A stretch of DNA of 64,000 bases from Oscillospiraceae bacterium (lineage in GTDB: Bacteria; Bacillota; Clostridia; Oscillospirales; Oscillospiraceae): NCBI GenBank assembly GCA_022846095.1, contig AP025583.1, positions 3,869,279 to 3,933,278 on the forward strand, in the 5' to 3' direction. The notes under the pieces were generated by a model, which was not told the DNA's origin, did no database searches, and was given only the letters and a program-made list of their open reading frames with translations. Positions 43,670 to 52,518 of the stretch are shown here, one piece after another (position 1 is the stretch's first letter; every line of letters begins with the position of its first letter). The position numbers and the translations under genes were made by a program.

Positions 43670-43833
43670 AAAACAGCGTCTGCACGGTAGCGACTACCGC
43701 GCAGACGCTGTTTCCCGTTATATTCAAAGGTAACGGAAAAGCCTTTGGAGGCAGACCAGTACGCGGCGTCCAGCAGGCACAGGATGCGATGGATCTCACC
43801 AATGTCTGAGAAAAATGCGCCGTTTTGGATTTC
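43666..43833 (-). pseudogene. Fragment resembling a C-terminal end of a Gfo/Idh/MocA protein
   Basis: After the TGA stop of the next gene, the same frame stays open for 55 more codons to a TAA at 43666. The segment SDIGEIHRILCLLDAAYWSA and the following SKGFSVTFEYNGK look like the C-terminal helix and last strand of many Gfo/Idh proteins (L-x2-LDAAYxSA-x-G). The upstream gene already has a normal C-terminus, so this is probably the 3' remnant of a second, deleted oxidoreductase gene. No ribosome site or start is present. The last codons run through the terminator. Confidence 0.5.
43671..43713. terminator. Bidirectional terminator hairpin
   Basis: A 13-bp outer stem (43671-43683 with 43701-43713) encloses a second 6-bp stem (43685-43690 with 43694-43699). 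It lies between converging transcription units. Confidence 0.88.
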
Positions 43834-44958
43834 TCATATCTTCTCCGTCGCCATCTGAGGCGTGAGCCGTTTGAGATGGCTGCGGAAGAGGTCCTCCGAT
43901 GGCGGCAGGGGCATGGTCTGTTCCAGCCAGTGGGACAGATATGCACCGTGGATGATCTGAAGGGAGCGGAGGCCCTCCTCCAGACTGCACTGGATGGCCG
44001 CCTCACCCCGGACGGTCTGGGCGAAGTTTTCTATGGTAGCCGCCTGCTGAAGCTTGTTGTCGCTGTCATCAAAGGCCAGCGTCTGCGCCGCCCCCGGCAC
44101 CTTCTCAAATGGGCTGGGGCAGGTCCGGGCAAACGTCCGCTCATCCTCCTCCAGCTGCAGGACCTCCACCGTGCTGTCATCCCGTATGGACACTCTGCCC
44201 CGGGTCCCGCAGATCTCCAGCAGGTTGGTACCGGGGCACTCGTGGGCGGAGGCCAGGAAATGGCCATGGGCCCCGTTGGGGTAGGTCAAAAAGAGCTCCG
44301 CCTCATTCTCCACCTGGATGGACCGCCCCACCGTCGAGCAGCGGGCCAGCACGGAGACGGGCATCCCGCAGATCCACTGCATGAGGTCCAGCTGATGGGA
44401 TGCCTGGGTCATCAGGAGGCCGCCCCCTTCGCTCGGCCACGTCCCCCGCCAGGAGCCGGAGGCGTAGTAGGCGTCAGTGCGGTAGAGGTCCGTGATAATC
44501 CAGGTGGCCCGCACCAGCTCGCCCAGAGCGCCGCCCCGGACAAAATCGTGCACATAGCGGTAGGCCCGGGAGGCCCGGCGGTTGTAGAGGACGCCGCACA
44601 CCAGGCCGGGCCTGCTGCGGAGCACGTCCAGAAGCGCCTCCACCTCGTCAGCGAAGATGCCCACCGGCTTCTCCACCAGCACGTGGAGCCCGGCCTCCAG
44701 GGCCTGCCGGGCCATGGAGGGGTGTTGGCCGTGGGGTGTGCAGATGAGGACCGCGTCCACTGTCCCGGAGGAGAGCATTTCGCCGTAATCTGTGAATGCG
44801 GCGGCCTGGAGCCCGTACCGCTCGGACACGGCCTTGATATGCTCCCCGTTTCGGCTGCACACGGCTGCGAGTTCCACGCCAGGGACCTTGCCGTCCTCAA
44901 TGAGGGCGATGTAGTCACCCGCGATGACACCGATCCCGGCGACCCCTATTCTCAGCAT
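43834..44958 (-). CDS. Gfo/Idh/MocA-family oxidoreductase (sialate-locus type)
   Basis: This is a 374-residue NAD-dependent oxidoreductase. The Rossmann GVAGIGVIAGD is near the N-terminus, EKP is in VLVEKPVGIFA near 95, and a substrate domain has WRGTWPSEGGGLLMTQ followed by ASHQLDLMQW near 180. This last block is common in NanOx/YjhC-type enzymes, which interconvert 2,7-anhydro-sialic acid and Neu5Ac (recalled). ATG at 44958 is chosen with GAGGTG upstream; a TTG 12 bases earlier is less likely. It is the last gene of the reverse arm of a sialic-acid-type locus. NanOx function is inference from motif and context. Confidence 0.8.
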   Translation of the reverse strand: MLRIGVAGIGVIAGDYIALIEDGKVPGVELAAVCSRNGEHIKAVSERYGLQAAAFTDYGEMLSSGTVDAVLICTPHGQHPSMARQALEAGLHVLVEKPVGIFADEVEALLDVLRSRPGLVCGVLYNRRASRAYRYVHDFVRGGALGELVRATWIITDLYRTDAYYASGSWRGTWPSEGGGLLMTQASHQLDLMQWICGMPVSVLARCSTVGRSIQVENEAELFLTYPNGAHGHFLASAHECPGTNLLEICGTRGRVSIRDDSTVEVLQLEEDERTFARTCPSPFEKVPGAAQTLAFDDSDNKLQQAATIENFAQTVRGEAAIQCSLEEGLRSLQIIHGAYLSHWLEQTMPLPPSEDLFRSHLKRLTPQMATEKI

Positions 44959-44966
44959 AACACACC

Positions 44967-45785
44967 TCAAAGATGAAGAAATTTGATGAGCTCGTTTTCA
45001 AAAAAATTAATGCGCTCGTGTTCGTACTTGGGATAGACCAGGTGCCGCTTGGGGCAGACGGCCCGGTTATAGACGGCGTACTGCCCCTCCGGCGGCGCTG
45101 TTTTGTCTAAAAGTCCGGTGCCCAGCAGGAGGGAACCCCGGAGCAGGGGAGCGAAGTTGGCGGCGTCCAGATAGTCCAGGGCGGAGCGCAGCGCCGGGGC
45201 CTGATCCCCGTTCCGCCCCCGGAAGTCGGCGGGCATGAGGTGCAGAGCGGCGCAGCGGGCCTCCATCGGCAGCAGGGCTGCCACAATCACGGCCAGCGCG
45301 CCGCCGAACCCCTCGCCCCACGTCGCCAAACGGGCGGCGTCGGTGTGGGGGAGGGCCAGCGCCGCCTGGGCCACAACCAGGGCGTCCAGGTAGCACCGTT
45401 CCAACCGCCCGGCGTCCAACTCGTCCACGCTTTGGCCTGCGTCCATCCGGTTTTCCAGCGCCAGAACGGCATAGCCCAGGGCAATGAACCGGGTCATGTG
45501 GTGCCAGCCCCGTACGCCCCGGCCCAGGTCGTGGAACAGCAGGACCGTGGGGAAGGGGCCGCCGTCCGCCGGACGGAGATACCGGGCGCGGATCTCCTCT
45601 GCGCCAGTGGCAATGGTCAAGGTTTCGTACACCGCCATGGAGTTATGGAAGGGAGCCGGCTCCTTTTGGACCTCCTTGGGGGCGGCGAGGGCCCAGCGCT
45701 CCTGCCAATGGGCCTCGAAGTCCGCCGGGCGCCGGGCACAGCCCTGGTATGTCTTCAGCGCCTCCATCTGTTCTCTGATGGTCAT
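44967..45785 (-). CDS. CE7-type acetyl esterase-like protein lacking the catalytic serine
   Basis: This is a 272-residue alpha/beta-hydrolase of the acetyl-xylan esterase/cephalosporin-C deacetylase (CE7) type. Alignment landmarks shared with its neighbour are YLRPADGGPFPTVLLFHDLG, AVYN and a C-terminal His in YEHERINFFENE. The nucleophile elbow, GASQGG in the neighbour, reads GEGFGG here (about residue 160), with glycine in place of serine. The Asp in GTGLLDKTAPP and the His remain. It is also about 50 residues shorter. It is probably non-catalytic, perhaps a structural partner or a decaying paralog. It lies between the active paralog (4-base overlap) and the oxidoreductase gene. Confidence 0.75.
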   Translation of the reverse strand: MTIREQMEALKTYQGCARRPADFEAHWQERWALAAPKEVQKEPAPFHNSMAVYETLTIATGAEEIRARYLRPADGGPFPTVLLFHDLGRGVRGWHHMTRFIALGYAVLALENRMDAGQSVDELDAGRLERCYLDALVVAQAALALPHTDAARLATWGEGFGGALAVIVAALLPMEARCAALHLMPADFRGRNGDQAPALRSALDYLDAANFAPLLRGSLLLGTGLLDKTAPPEGQYAVYNRAVCPKRHLVYPKYEHERINFFENELIKFLHL

Positions 45786-46756
45786 AGCCGCGCCTCCTCC
45801 CCCCCAAAAAAGTCCAGGATCAGGTCATCGAAATCCTGGATTTCCTCGTGTCCAAAGCCCTCGAAAAGGTGCCGCCGCTTGGGGCAGCGCAGGTTGTTGT
45901 AGACCGCGCATTGGCTCGCGGGCGGGCAGACCTCGTCGGCGAGGCCGGTGCCGAAGAGCACGGGGCAGCGGACTATGTGGGCGAAATTTTTGGTGTCGAT
46001 ATAGCCCAGCTTGGCAAACCACTCCTCCTGACGCATCCCATCAGGGTCGAACCAGCGGGAGTAATAGCGCAGGCCCTCATAGGCGATCTGATCGGCCCCC
46101 AGCTCCCACACCAGCCGGTAGTCGCTGAGAAAGGGGTACAGGATGGCCGTCCTGTCGATGAGGCCGGGGTTGAGGGCCGCGCAGGCGATGCCGATGCCGC
46201 CGCCCTGAGAGGCCCCGTTAATAAATACCCTGCTCATGTCAATATCTTTCAACTCTCGCACGATGCGGCAGAGCACGCGGATATTTTGGTGGAGGCGGAC
46301 GTAGTACATACGCTCGGGAGGGCCGTCCAGCCCCGCCACGATATGCCCGGTGACGGTGGTGCCCGCATACCCGCCCGGATCCTCACCCAGACCGCCCTGG
46401 CCGGGGCAGTCCAAGGCCAGCAGGGCGCAGCCCATCCCGGCATAGGAGGACTGTTCCAGCCAGCTTCGGCTGGCTCCGGGGTAGCCGTGGAACTGGAGCA
46501 CCAGCGGCATAGGCCGATTCACCCTGGGTTTTACATACTTGGCGTAGAGCCGGGCGCCGTCCATTCCGTGGAACCAGAAATCCATATAGTCGCAGGTATC
46601 GAAAGCGGGGATCTCCGAAGGTGTGACGCAGTAATCCAGCGGAACTTGGTCGGCCTCCGCCATCCGAGCCGCCCAGAAGGCGTCAAAATCCTCCGGAATC
46701 GGGGTGCTCCCCAGATAGTCCGCCAGCCGGTCAATCGTCTCCTTTGTCACGGGCAT
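45782..46756 (-). CDS. CE7-family acetyl esterase
   Basis: This is a 324-residue CE7-family esterase of normal length. The nucleophile is in INGASQGGGIG near residue 182, the acid is probably the Asp in GTGLADEVCPP near 272, and the His in FEGFGHEEIQ near 300. No signal peptide is seen, so it acts in the cytosol on imported substrates. CE7 enzymes remove O-acetyl groups from sugars; in a sialic-acid-type locus an O-acetyl-sialate esterase role is attractive (inference). The start overlaps the preceding flavoprotein gene by 10 bases, and it overlaps the inactive paralog downstream. Confidence 0.83.
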   Translation of the reverse strand: MPVTKETIDRLADYLGSTPIPEDFDAFWAARMAEADQVPLDYCVTPSEIPAFDTCDYMDFWFHGMDGARLYAKYVKPRVNRPMPLVLQFHGYPGASRSWLEQSSYAGMGCALLALDCPGQGGLGEDPGGYAGTTVTGHIVAGLDGPPERMYYVRLHQNIRVLCRIVRELKDIDMSRVFINGASQGGGIGIACAALNPGLIDRTAILYPFLSDYRLVWELGADQIAYEGLRYYSRWFDPDGMRQEEWFAKLGYIDTKNFAHIVRCPVLFGTGLADEVCPPASQCAVYNNLRCPKRRHLFEGFGHEEIQDFDDLILDFFGGEEARL

Positions 46757-48366
46757 AGCACTTCCTCCTTGGCAAAGCGGGCGCTGATGGCGCCGGAGTT
46801 TTGCGAGATAATGATCGGGGATGCCTGAGCCGGGTCTTCTCTTGGATAGTCGGCCCGGTAATGGGATCCCCTGCTCTCCCGCCGCAGCAGAGCGGCCTTC
46901 AGGATCGCTTCTGCCGTGTGCAGCCGGCCGGTGAGCCGCCGCGTCTGTGCAATTGCGTGGACATCCGCAGAGGGGCTAAGCGATAGAACCGTGCACAGCC
47001 TCTCCACCGTGTCCAAGGCGGCGTGAAGGCCCTTCTCGCCACGTATTACCATGGCATTGTGGAACATCACCTCTTGCAAAGCGGAGAGGACTTCAGGCGT
47101 GTTGTCCGACGCAGTGGCACAGAAGAGAGATTCGCCCGGCGGCTCCGGCGTCCCCGCGCAGGCCGCCGCGGCGGACCGGCCGGCTCTTCCGCCAAACACC
47201 AGTCCGTTGGCGGTGGAGAGCCCGCCGATGCGGTCTGCCCCGTGCATCCCGCCGGTGACCTCCCCGGCGGCATAGAGGCCGGGTACGCCGGTGAAGGCGT
47301 CGGGGTCGATCTGGATGCCGCCGTTGGCGGCGTGGGCGAAGATGCCGATGTGGATGGGGTCATCCATGGTGAGGCCGCGGGCCTCCCGAAGCCAGTCGAA
47401 ATAGGTCTTTACAAACTCCGGCGGATCGCTGCGCATCTTTTCCATATAGGTGGCCTCTATGCCGCGCTCATCTTCCAAAAAGGCTTGGAACAGAGTCAGA
47501 TCCACCGCTTTGGAGGGCAGACGGGACGTAAAGGGGCCGTGGGTGGACCGCTGGGCCAACAACTCGCTCGCGGCGTCACCCAGCAGGGTGCGGCCATCCG
47601 AACCGCGAAGCCGTGTGAACTGGAAGCTCTTCTCATTAAAGATGGTCTGGAAGGCCGGGGACACATAGCCAGGCATCATCTGCATAAACTCCATGTTGAC
47701 CAGCCTGCACCCAGCGTCCAGGGCCAGGGACTGGCCTACCCCCTCCACATCCGCGGTACACAGGTGGTACTTAAAAAGACCGCCGAAGCCGCCGGTGGCC
47801 AGCACCAGGGCCTTACAGCCCAGGTAGCACAGACTGCCGCCCTGGGCGACGACGGCCCCGCAGACCCGGCAGCCGGCTTGGACCAGCTCCAGGGCCTCGC
47901 AGCCGGGGAGCACCGTCACACCCAACTCCTCCAGCCGCCGGGAAAAAATCTCCCGGGCGCTGTCGAACTCGATTCCGTTCCAGTCCCGGTGCTTGTGGTC
48001 GAAGCAGGGGATGTACTCCTTCTGCGCGGCGGCGTCCGCCCGGCGGAGTTTGACCCCCATGGAGCGTATCTGCTCGATAGCCGGGTGGATACCGGCCACA
48101 AAGGCCCGGACCATAGCGGGATCGGCCATGCCGCAGCCCACCGCCTCGATAGTGGCGGCCAGGTCCGCTTCGTCCTCCTCATCTACGGGCCCGATCAGCC
48201 CCAGGCCCCAGGTGCCGGGGTAGAAGCTGGAGCCGGAAAAGAGCCTGCCCTTACAGGCCAGGATGACGGAGCGGCCGGCCTGCGCGGCCTCCAGCGCCGC
48301 CGTCACCCCCGCGATACCGGAGCCCAGGACCAGGACCTCACAGGTGTGTGTGCGGTTTAGCCGCAT
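46747..48366 (-). CDS. FAD-dependent fumarate-reductase/succinate-dehydrogenase-type flavoprotein
   Basis: This is a 539-residue flavoprotein. The dinucleotide motif VLVLGSGIAGVTAALEA is at residues 12-28, LVLATGGFGGLF near 190, and the family C-terminal FAD contacts GLYAAGEVTGGMHGADRIGG near 370 and STANGLVFGGRAG near 393. This is the general fold of FrdA, L-aspartate oxidase and related reductases. There is no signal peptide, heme or Fe-S subunit, so electrons must come from an unidentified donor. It lies between the importer ATPases and the esterases in the reverse arm. Its role in a sialate pathway is unknown. Confidence 0.82.
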   Translation of the reverse strand: MRLNRTHTCEVLVLGSGIAGVTAALEAAQAGRSVILACKGRLFSGSSFYPGTWGLGLIGPVDEEDEADLAATIEAVGCGMADPAMVRAFVAGIHPAIEQIRSMGVKLRRADAAAQKEYIPCFDHKHRDWNGIEFDSAREIFSRRLEELGVTVLPGCEALELVQAGCRVCGAVVAQGGSLCYLGCKALVLATGGFGGLFKYHLCTADVEGVGQSLALDAGCRLVNMEFMQMMPGYVSPAFQTIFNEKSFQFTRLRGSDGRTLLGDAASELLAQRSTHGPFTSRLPSKAVDLTLFQAFLEDERGIEATYMEKMRSDPPEFVKTYFDWLREARGLTMDDPIHIGIFAHAANGGIQIDPDAFTGVPGLYAAGEVTGGMHGADRIGGLSTANGLVFGGRAGRSAAAACAGTPEPPGESLFCATASDNTPEVLSALQEVMFHNAMVIRGEKGLHAALDTVERLCTVLSLSPSADVHAIAQTRRLTGRLHTAEAILKAALLRRESRGSHYRADYPREDPAQASPIIISQNSGAISARFAKEEVLCP

Positions 48367-48378
48367 GGGACCGCCCCC

Positions 48379-49416
48379 TTATCCTTTTTCCGCCGGGTCC
48401 GCGGCGGAGGTATCATCATACAGATGGCAGGCGCAGAAGTGCTCCTCCCCGTCGATGACGTGACGTTTGAGCTCCGGCTTCTGGTGTTTGCATATATCCA
48501 TACACCTTTTGCACCTGGGATGAAAGTGGCATCCCTCCGGCGGGTGGACCGGGTTGGGCACGTCGCCCTCCAGCACGATGCGGCGGCGCTTGTTGTCCGG
48601 GTCCACCACGGGGATGGCGGAGAGCAGGGCTTCCGTGTAGGGGTGCATGGTGCGGTCGAAGATCTGCCCGGTGGTGGAGAGCTCCACGATGCGCCCCAGG
48701 TACATGACGGCGATGCGGTCGGAGATGTACTCCACTACGGAGAGGTTGTGGGTGATGAAGATGTAGGTGAGACTGCGCTCCTCCTTGAGCTGCATGAGGA
48801 GGTTGAGCACCTGGGCCTGGATGGATACGTCCAGGGCGGAGACCGCCTCGTCGCATATGACCATCTCCGGGTCAACCAGAAGGGCGCGGGCGATCCCGAT
48901 GCGCTGCCGCTGGCCGCCGGAGAACTCATGGGGGTAGCGATCCATGTACTCCCGGCGCATATTGACGGCATCCAGGATGTCCCCGATAAGCTTGCGCTGC
49001 TTCTCCCTGTCCTTGACGCCGAAGTGCTTGAGGGGATCGGCCAGGGACTGGAAGATGGTGAAGGAGGGATTCAGGGAGGAGTAGGGATCCTGAAAGACAA
49101 TTTGGACCTTCTTGTGTAGGAGCTGCTCCCCTGCTTTGTCCAACTTGCGCAGGTCCTTCTCCCCGTACTCCTCACCGAAGTCGTAGAGCATGGTGCCGCC
49201 AGTGGCGTGGACAAGCTGGATGATGGACTTGCCCAGGGTGGTCTTGCCGCAGCCGGACTCCCCCACCAAGCCCAGGGTCTCGCCCCTGTATATGTCCAGA
49301 TCCACATCGTTGACCGCCTGGACATGGTCGGTCACCTTGTTGAAAAAACCACTGCGCACGGGGAAAAAGGTCTTCACACTACGCAGTTTAAGCAGCACTT
49401 CCTTCGATTCGCTCAT
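48379..49416 (-). CDS. ABC ATPase, DppF type
   Basis: This is a 345-residue ATPase of the third Dpp-type importer. Motifs are Walker [13 protein letters not shown]-loop VFQDPYSSLNP, signature [15 protein letters not shown], Walker B MVICDEAVSALDVS (Ala instead of the usual Pro after DE) and H-loop FITHNLSVV, with Asn following the His. The C-terminal extension has CHFHPRCKRCMDIC. ATG at 49416 overlaps the DppD stop by 4 bases; the open frame extends upstream only as antiframe. It is followed by the flavoprotein gene 12 bases later. Confidence 0.92.
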   Translation of the reverse strand: MSESKEVLLKLRSVKTFFPVRSGFFNKVTDHVQAVNDVDLDIYRGETLGLVGESGCGKTTLGKSIIQLVHATGGTMLYDFGEEYGEKDLRKLDKAGEQLLHKKVQIVFQDPYSSLNPSFTIFQSLADPLKHFGVKDREKQRKLIGDILDAVNMRREYMDRYPHEFSGGQRQRIGIARALLVDPEMVICDEAVSALDVSIQAQVLNLLMQLKEERSLTYIFITHNLSVVEYISDRIAVMYLGRIVELSTTGQIFDRTMHPYTEALLSAIPVVDPDNKRRRIVLEGDVPNPVHPPEGCHFHPRCKRCMDICKHQKPELKRHVIDGEEHFCACHLYDDTSAADPAEKG

Positions 49417-50441
49417 ACGGCAGCCGCCTCCTCTCTGGGTCCGGTGTAGACCTGCGCGGCGTTCCAGCAGCGCACGGCGTGGCTGCCGTGGACCGGGGCC
49501 TCCGGGGGCATTTCCTGGGTGCACTTTTCGCAGCAGAAGTCGCACCGGGGGGCGAACTGGCAGCCCTTGGGCCGGTCGTAGGGGTCTGGCGTGGAGCCAC
49601 GGATGGGCTCCAGCTTTTTGCTCTTGCCCTGGTGGAGCACGGGGATGGAGCGAAGCAGCGCGGAGGTGTAAGGGTGGGCCGGGTGCTTGAGCACATCCCG
49701 GACGCAACCCCGCTCCACGATGGAGCCCATGTACATCACGGCCACGTCGTCGGCCAGCTCGCTGACAACGCCCATGTCGTGGGTGATGAGCATGACGGCG
49801 GTGTCGTGCTCCCGCTTGAGCTTTTCCATCAGCTCAAAGATCTGGGCCTGGATGGTCACGTCCAGGGCGGTGGTGGGCTCGTCGGCGATGAGCACCTTGG
49901 GGTTGCAGCTCATGGCCATGGCGATCATGGCACGCTGGCGCATCCCGCCGGAGAACTCATGGGGGTACTGGTCGATGCGCTTCTCCGGGGTGGAGATGCC
50001 CATCTGGGTCAGCAGCTCCAGGGTCCGGGAACGCCGGGCCTTCTTATCGAGGTCTGTGTGGTACTTGAGGTCCTCACCGATCTGAAAGCCGATTGTGTAC
50101 ACCGGGTTCAGGGCGGTCATGGGATCCTGGAAAATCATGGCCAGGTCCCGGCCCCGTAGGGCGCGCATCTGCCTGCCGTTGCGGGGGAGCTGATCGATGC
50201 GAATGTCCCCCTTGTCGCTGTGGTAGGTGATGGAGCCGCTCTCGATGCGGGAGAGCTTGGGCAAAAGCTGCATGACCGAGGAGGCGGTGACGCTCTTACC
50301 GCAGCCGGACTCCCCCACCACGCAGAGGGTGCGGCCCTTGTAGAGCTCGAAGGAGATGCCGTTGAGGACCTTGTTGCAGCGCTTGTCGGAGTAGAAATAG
50401 GTCCGCAGGTCCTTGACGGTGATGATGGCTTGCTGTTCCAT
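49413..50441 (-). CDS. ABC ATPase, DppD type
   Basis: This is the 342-residue first ATPase of the importer. Walker A is [11 protein letters not shown] (about 40), Q-loop IFQDPMTALNP, signature [15 protein letters not shown], Walker [15 protein letters not shown] and H-loop ITHDMGVV. The extension has CQFAPRCDFCCEKC, a Cys-rich cluster. GGAGGGGG precedes the ATG. It follows the DppC-type permease by 12 bases and overlaps the DppF-type gene. In the context of nanE/nanA homologs it probably energises uptake of sialic acid or a derivative; a Dpp-like sialate importer (SatABCD) is known in Haemophilus ducreyi. Confidence 0.92.
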   Translation of the reverse strand: MEQQAIITVKDLRTYFYSDKRCNKVLNGISFELYKGRTLCVVGESGCGKSVTASSVMQLLPKLSRIESGSITYHSDKGDIRIDQLPRNGRQMRALRGRDLAMIFQDPMTALNPVYTIGFQIGEDLKYHTDLDKKARRSRTLELLTQMGISTPEKRIDQYPHEFSGGMRQRAMIAMAMSCNPKVLIADEPTTALDVTIQAQIFELMEKLKREHDTAVMLITHDMGVVSELADDVAVMYMGSIVERGCVRDVLKHPAHPYTSALLRSIPVLHQGKSKKLEPIRGSTPDPYDRPKGCQFAPRCDFCCEKCTQEMPPEAPVHGSHAVRCWNAAQVYTGPREEAAAV

Positions 50442-50453
50442 ATTTCCCCCTCC

Positions 50454-51389
50454 TTAACCCTGCTGGGTGGGGTCGGTGGAGTCGCGCAGCCCGTCGCCAA
50501 TGCAGTTGACGCTGATGACGAAGAGGGAGACGACTATGCCCACCGGCAGCCACAGCCACCAGTAATTCTGCATGACGTAGAGGTCCTGGGCCGCATTGAG
50601 GATGTTGCCCCAGGTGGCGATCTCCGGCGGGACGCCCAGGCCCAGGAAGCTCATAGCCGCCTCGTCCAGGATGAACATGGCAGTGGAAAGGGTGAGGTTG
50701 ACCACCACCGGTCCCACGGCGTTGGGAAGCATGTGCTTGTAGGCGATGACCATATCGCTCAGGCCAAAGGCCCGCATGGACTGGACGTACTCCTCCTCCC
50801 GAAGGGAGAGCATCTTGGCTCTGGCCTGGCGGTACACGCCGCCCCAGCCGGTGAGGATGAAGATGAAAATCAGGTTCCACAGCCCCCGGCCGAAAATGGT
50901 GCCCAGCATCATCACCAGGATGAGCTGGGGAAAGGACATGAAGATCTCCGAGAGGCGCAGTACGATCTTGTCAAAAATGCCGCCCTTGTACCCGCCGTAG
51001 CAGCCCAGCAGCACGCCGATGACGGCAGCCCCCAGGGCGGAGCCCAGGCCGATGAGGATGGACAGACGTCCGCCGTAGAGAGTGCGGGTGAACACGTCCC
51101 GGCCCAGCTTGTCGGTGCCGAAAAGGTGTGACAAGGAGGGCGGCTGGGTCATGGCGCGCAGGTCGGTGGACAGGGGGTCGTAGGGCGAGATCAGGGGCGC
51201 CAGAACGCAGGCCAGAAGAATAACGGCGAATACCGCAAGGCCGATCACTGCCAGCCGGTTTTCCATCATCTTCCGCAGGGCACGGCTGGTCTTGCTCTTG
51301 CCCAGCTTGCCCGCCTCCTCGGCATCCCGGAGTTTATCGAACTTCCGGTCCAGCCGGGTGCGCTTTCTTGTCGTTGCTTCAGCAGTCAT
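50454..51389 (-). CDS. ABC permease, DppC type
   Basis: This is a 311-residue channel subunit with a long charged cytosolic N-terminus (about 45 residues), then a helix near 50-70. The family signature HLFGTDKLGRDVFTRTLYGG is near residue 88 and the coupling segment EYVQSMRAFGLSDMVIAYKH near 198. The ATG lies 13 bases after the DppB-type gene with a GGGGG-type site. It is more divergent from the other two DppC proteins in the window than they are from each other at this loop, consistent with a distinct ligand. Confidence 0.9.
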   Translation of the reverse strand: MTAEATTRKRTRLDRKFDKLRDAEEAGKLGKSKTSRALRKMMENRLAVIGLAVFAVILLACVLAPLISPYDPLSTDLRAMTQPPSLSHLFGTDKLGRDVFTRTLYGGRLSILIGLGSALGAAVIGVLLGCYGGYKGGIFDKIVLRLSEIFMSFPQLILVMMLGTIFGRGLWNLIFIFILTGWGGVYRQARAKMLSLREEEYVQSMRAFGLSDMVIAYKHMLPNAVGPVVVNLTLSTAMFILDEAAMSFLGLGVPPEIATWGNILNAAQDLYVMQNYWWLWLPVGIVVSLFVISVNCIGDGLRDSTDPTQQG

Positions 51390-51402
51390 TTCATATGCCC
51401 CC

Positions 51403-52371
51403 TTACTCCAGCTTGACCCGCGGGTCGAGGATCGCCGTCAGAATATCCACCAGGAAGCTGGCCACCAGGACGGCCAGCACCGAGAAAAGGGCGATCATCA
51501 TGACCAGCGGATAGTTCTGTCCCGTCACCGCAGTCTTGAAGGCGTTGCCGATACCCGGCCACTGGAAGATGGTCTCGATGACCACTGAGCCGCCGATGAG
51601 GGTGGGCAGGCGGAAGCCGATGAGTACCACAACTGGGGTGAGGGCTACCCGGAAGCCGTGGATCAGGTTGACCCGCCACTCCGGCAGGCCCTTGGCCCGG
51701 GCCGTCTTGATGTAGTCCTTGTTCATGGTGTCCAGCATACTGGAGCGGGAGTACCGCATGACGCCGGCGGTCAGCGAGATGCCCAGCACACTGGCGGGGA
51801 GTATGAGGTACTTGAAATGGGCCCATATCCCCGATTCCCCCGGCGCCATACGCCCTCCGATGGGCAGAACGGCCCAATCCAGGGCGAACACCAGGATGCA
51901 GAGCATCCCGAAGAAGAACTGGGGGATGGACACGCCGATCATGCCGAACACGGTAAGCACGTTGTCTCCGACGGACCCCTTTTTGAGCGCGCTGAGGATA
52001 CCCAAGATACTGCCCAGCACGGTAGAGATGAACAGCGCTGCCAGGGACAGCTCCAGTGTTGCGGGGAAGAGCTGGAGCAGTATGTCCTTGATGGGCACGC
52101 CGCTGGTGATGGAGTAGCCGAAGTTGCCGTGGAGCAGTTCCCCGAGCCAGCGCAAATAGCGCAGAAGGAAGGGGTCATTGAGGCCATATGCCTGCCGCAG
52201 GGCCTCCAATTGGGCGGGGTCGATGTTTGCAAGCTGGTCGGGCGGGATCATGTGGGAGATGGCATCTCCCGGCGTCAGCTCCAGCCCTCCATAAATCAGG
52301 AAAGTGATGACCAACACCATGGGGATCATGAACAGGAGTTTTTTCAAGATATACTGTAGTGTATTTCGCAT
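51403..52371 (-). CDS. ABC permease, DppB type
   Basis: This is a 322-residue channel subunit. The first helix is near residues 9-28 (LKKLLFMIPMVLVITFLIY). The coupling loop DYIKTARAKGLPEWRVNLIH is near residue 220, and the C-terminus ends ILDPRVKLE as usual. ATG at 52371 is chosen because GGGAGGG precedes it; a TTG 21 bases upstream is in the tail of the hairpin and unlikely. It is separated from the binding-protein gene by a hairpin with a T tract. Confidence 0.88.
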   Translation of the reverse strand: MRNTLQYILKKLLFMIPMVLVITFLIYGGLELTPGDAISHMIPPDQLANIDPAQLEALRQAYGLNDPFLLRYLRWLGELLHGNFGYSITSGVPIKDILLQLFPATLELSLAALFISTVLGSILGILSALKKGSVGDNVLTVFGMIGVSIPQFFFGMLCILVFALDWAVLPIGGRMAPGESGIWAHFKYLILPASVLGISLTAGVMRYSRSSMLDTMNKDYIKTARAKGLPEWRVNLIHGFRVALTPVVVLIGFRLPTLIGGSVVIETIFQWPGIGNAFKTAVTGQNYPLVMMIALFSVLAVLVASFLVDILTAILDPRVKLE

Positions 52372-52390
52372 ATTCTTCCCTCCCGGATTC

Positions 52391-52425
52391 AAAAAGGGAA
52401 GGGGCGGCGCTGCGCCCCTTCCCTT
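52391..52425 (-). terminator. Intra-operon terminator-like hairpin
   Basis: A 13-bp perfect stem (52394-52406 with 52413-52425) ends in TTTTT on the minus strand, between binding-protein and permease genes. Confidence 0.8.
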
Positions 52426-52518
52426 CGGAAGTTGTCCTTATAGCCCTTGCGACCAGGACTGAACGGAGAGGACCCGACCCCTATGTAGTTCGGCAAGGCT
52501 TAAATAGAGATCACCGGC

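Noticed and set aside
43834-43836. TGA followed by in-frame coding-like sequence as a possible selenocysteine codon
   Set aside because: The upstream protein already ends like its family, no SECIS-like stem was recognised directly after the TGA, and the tail looks like a separate gene remnant.
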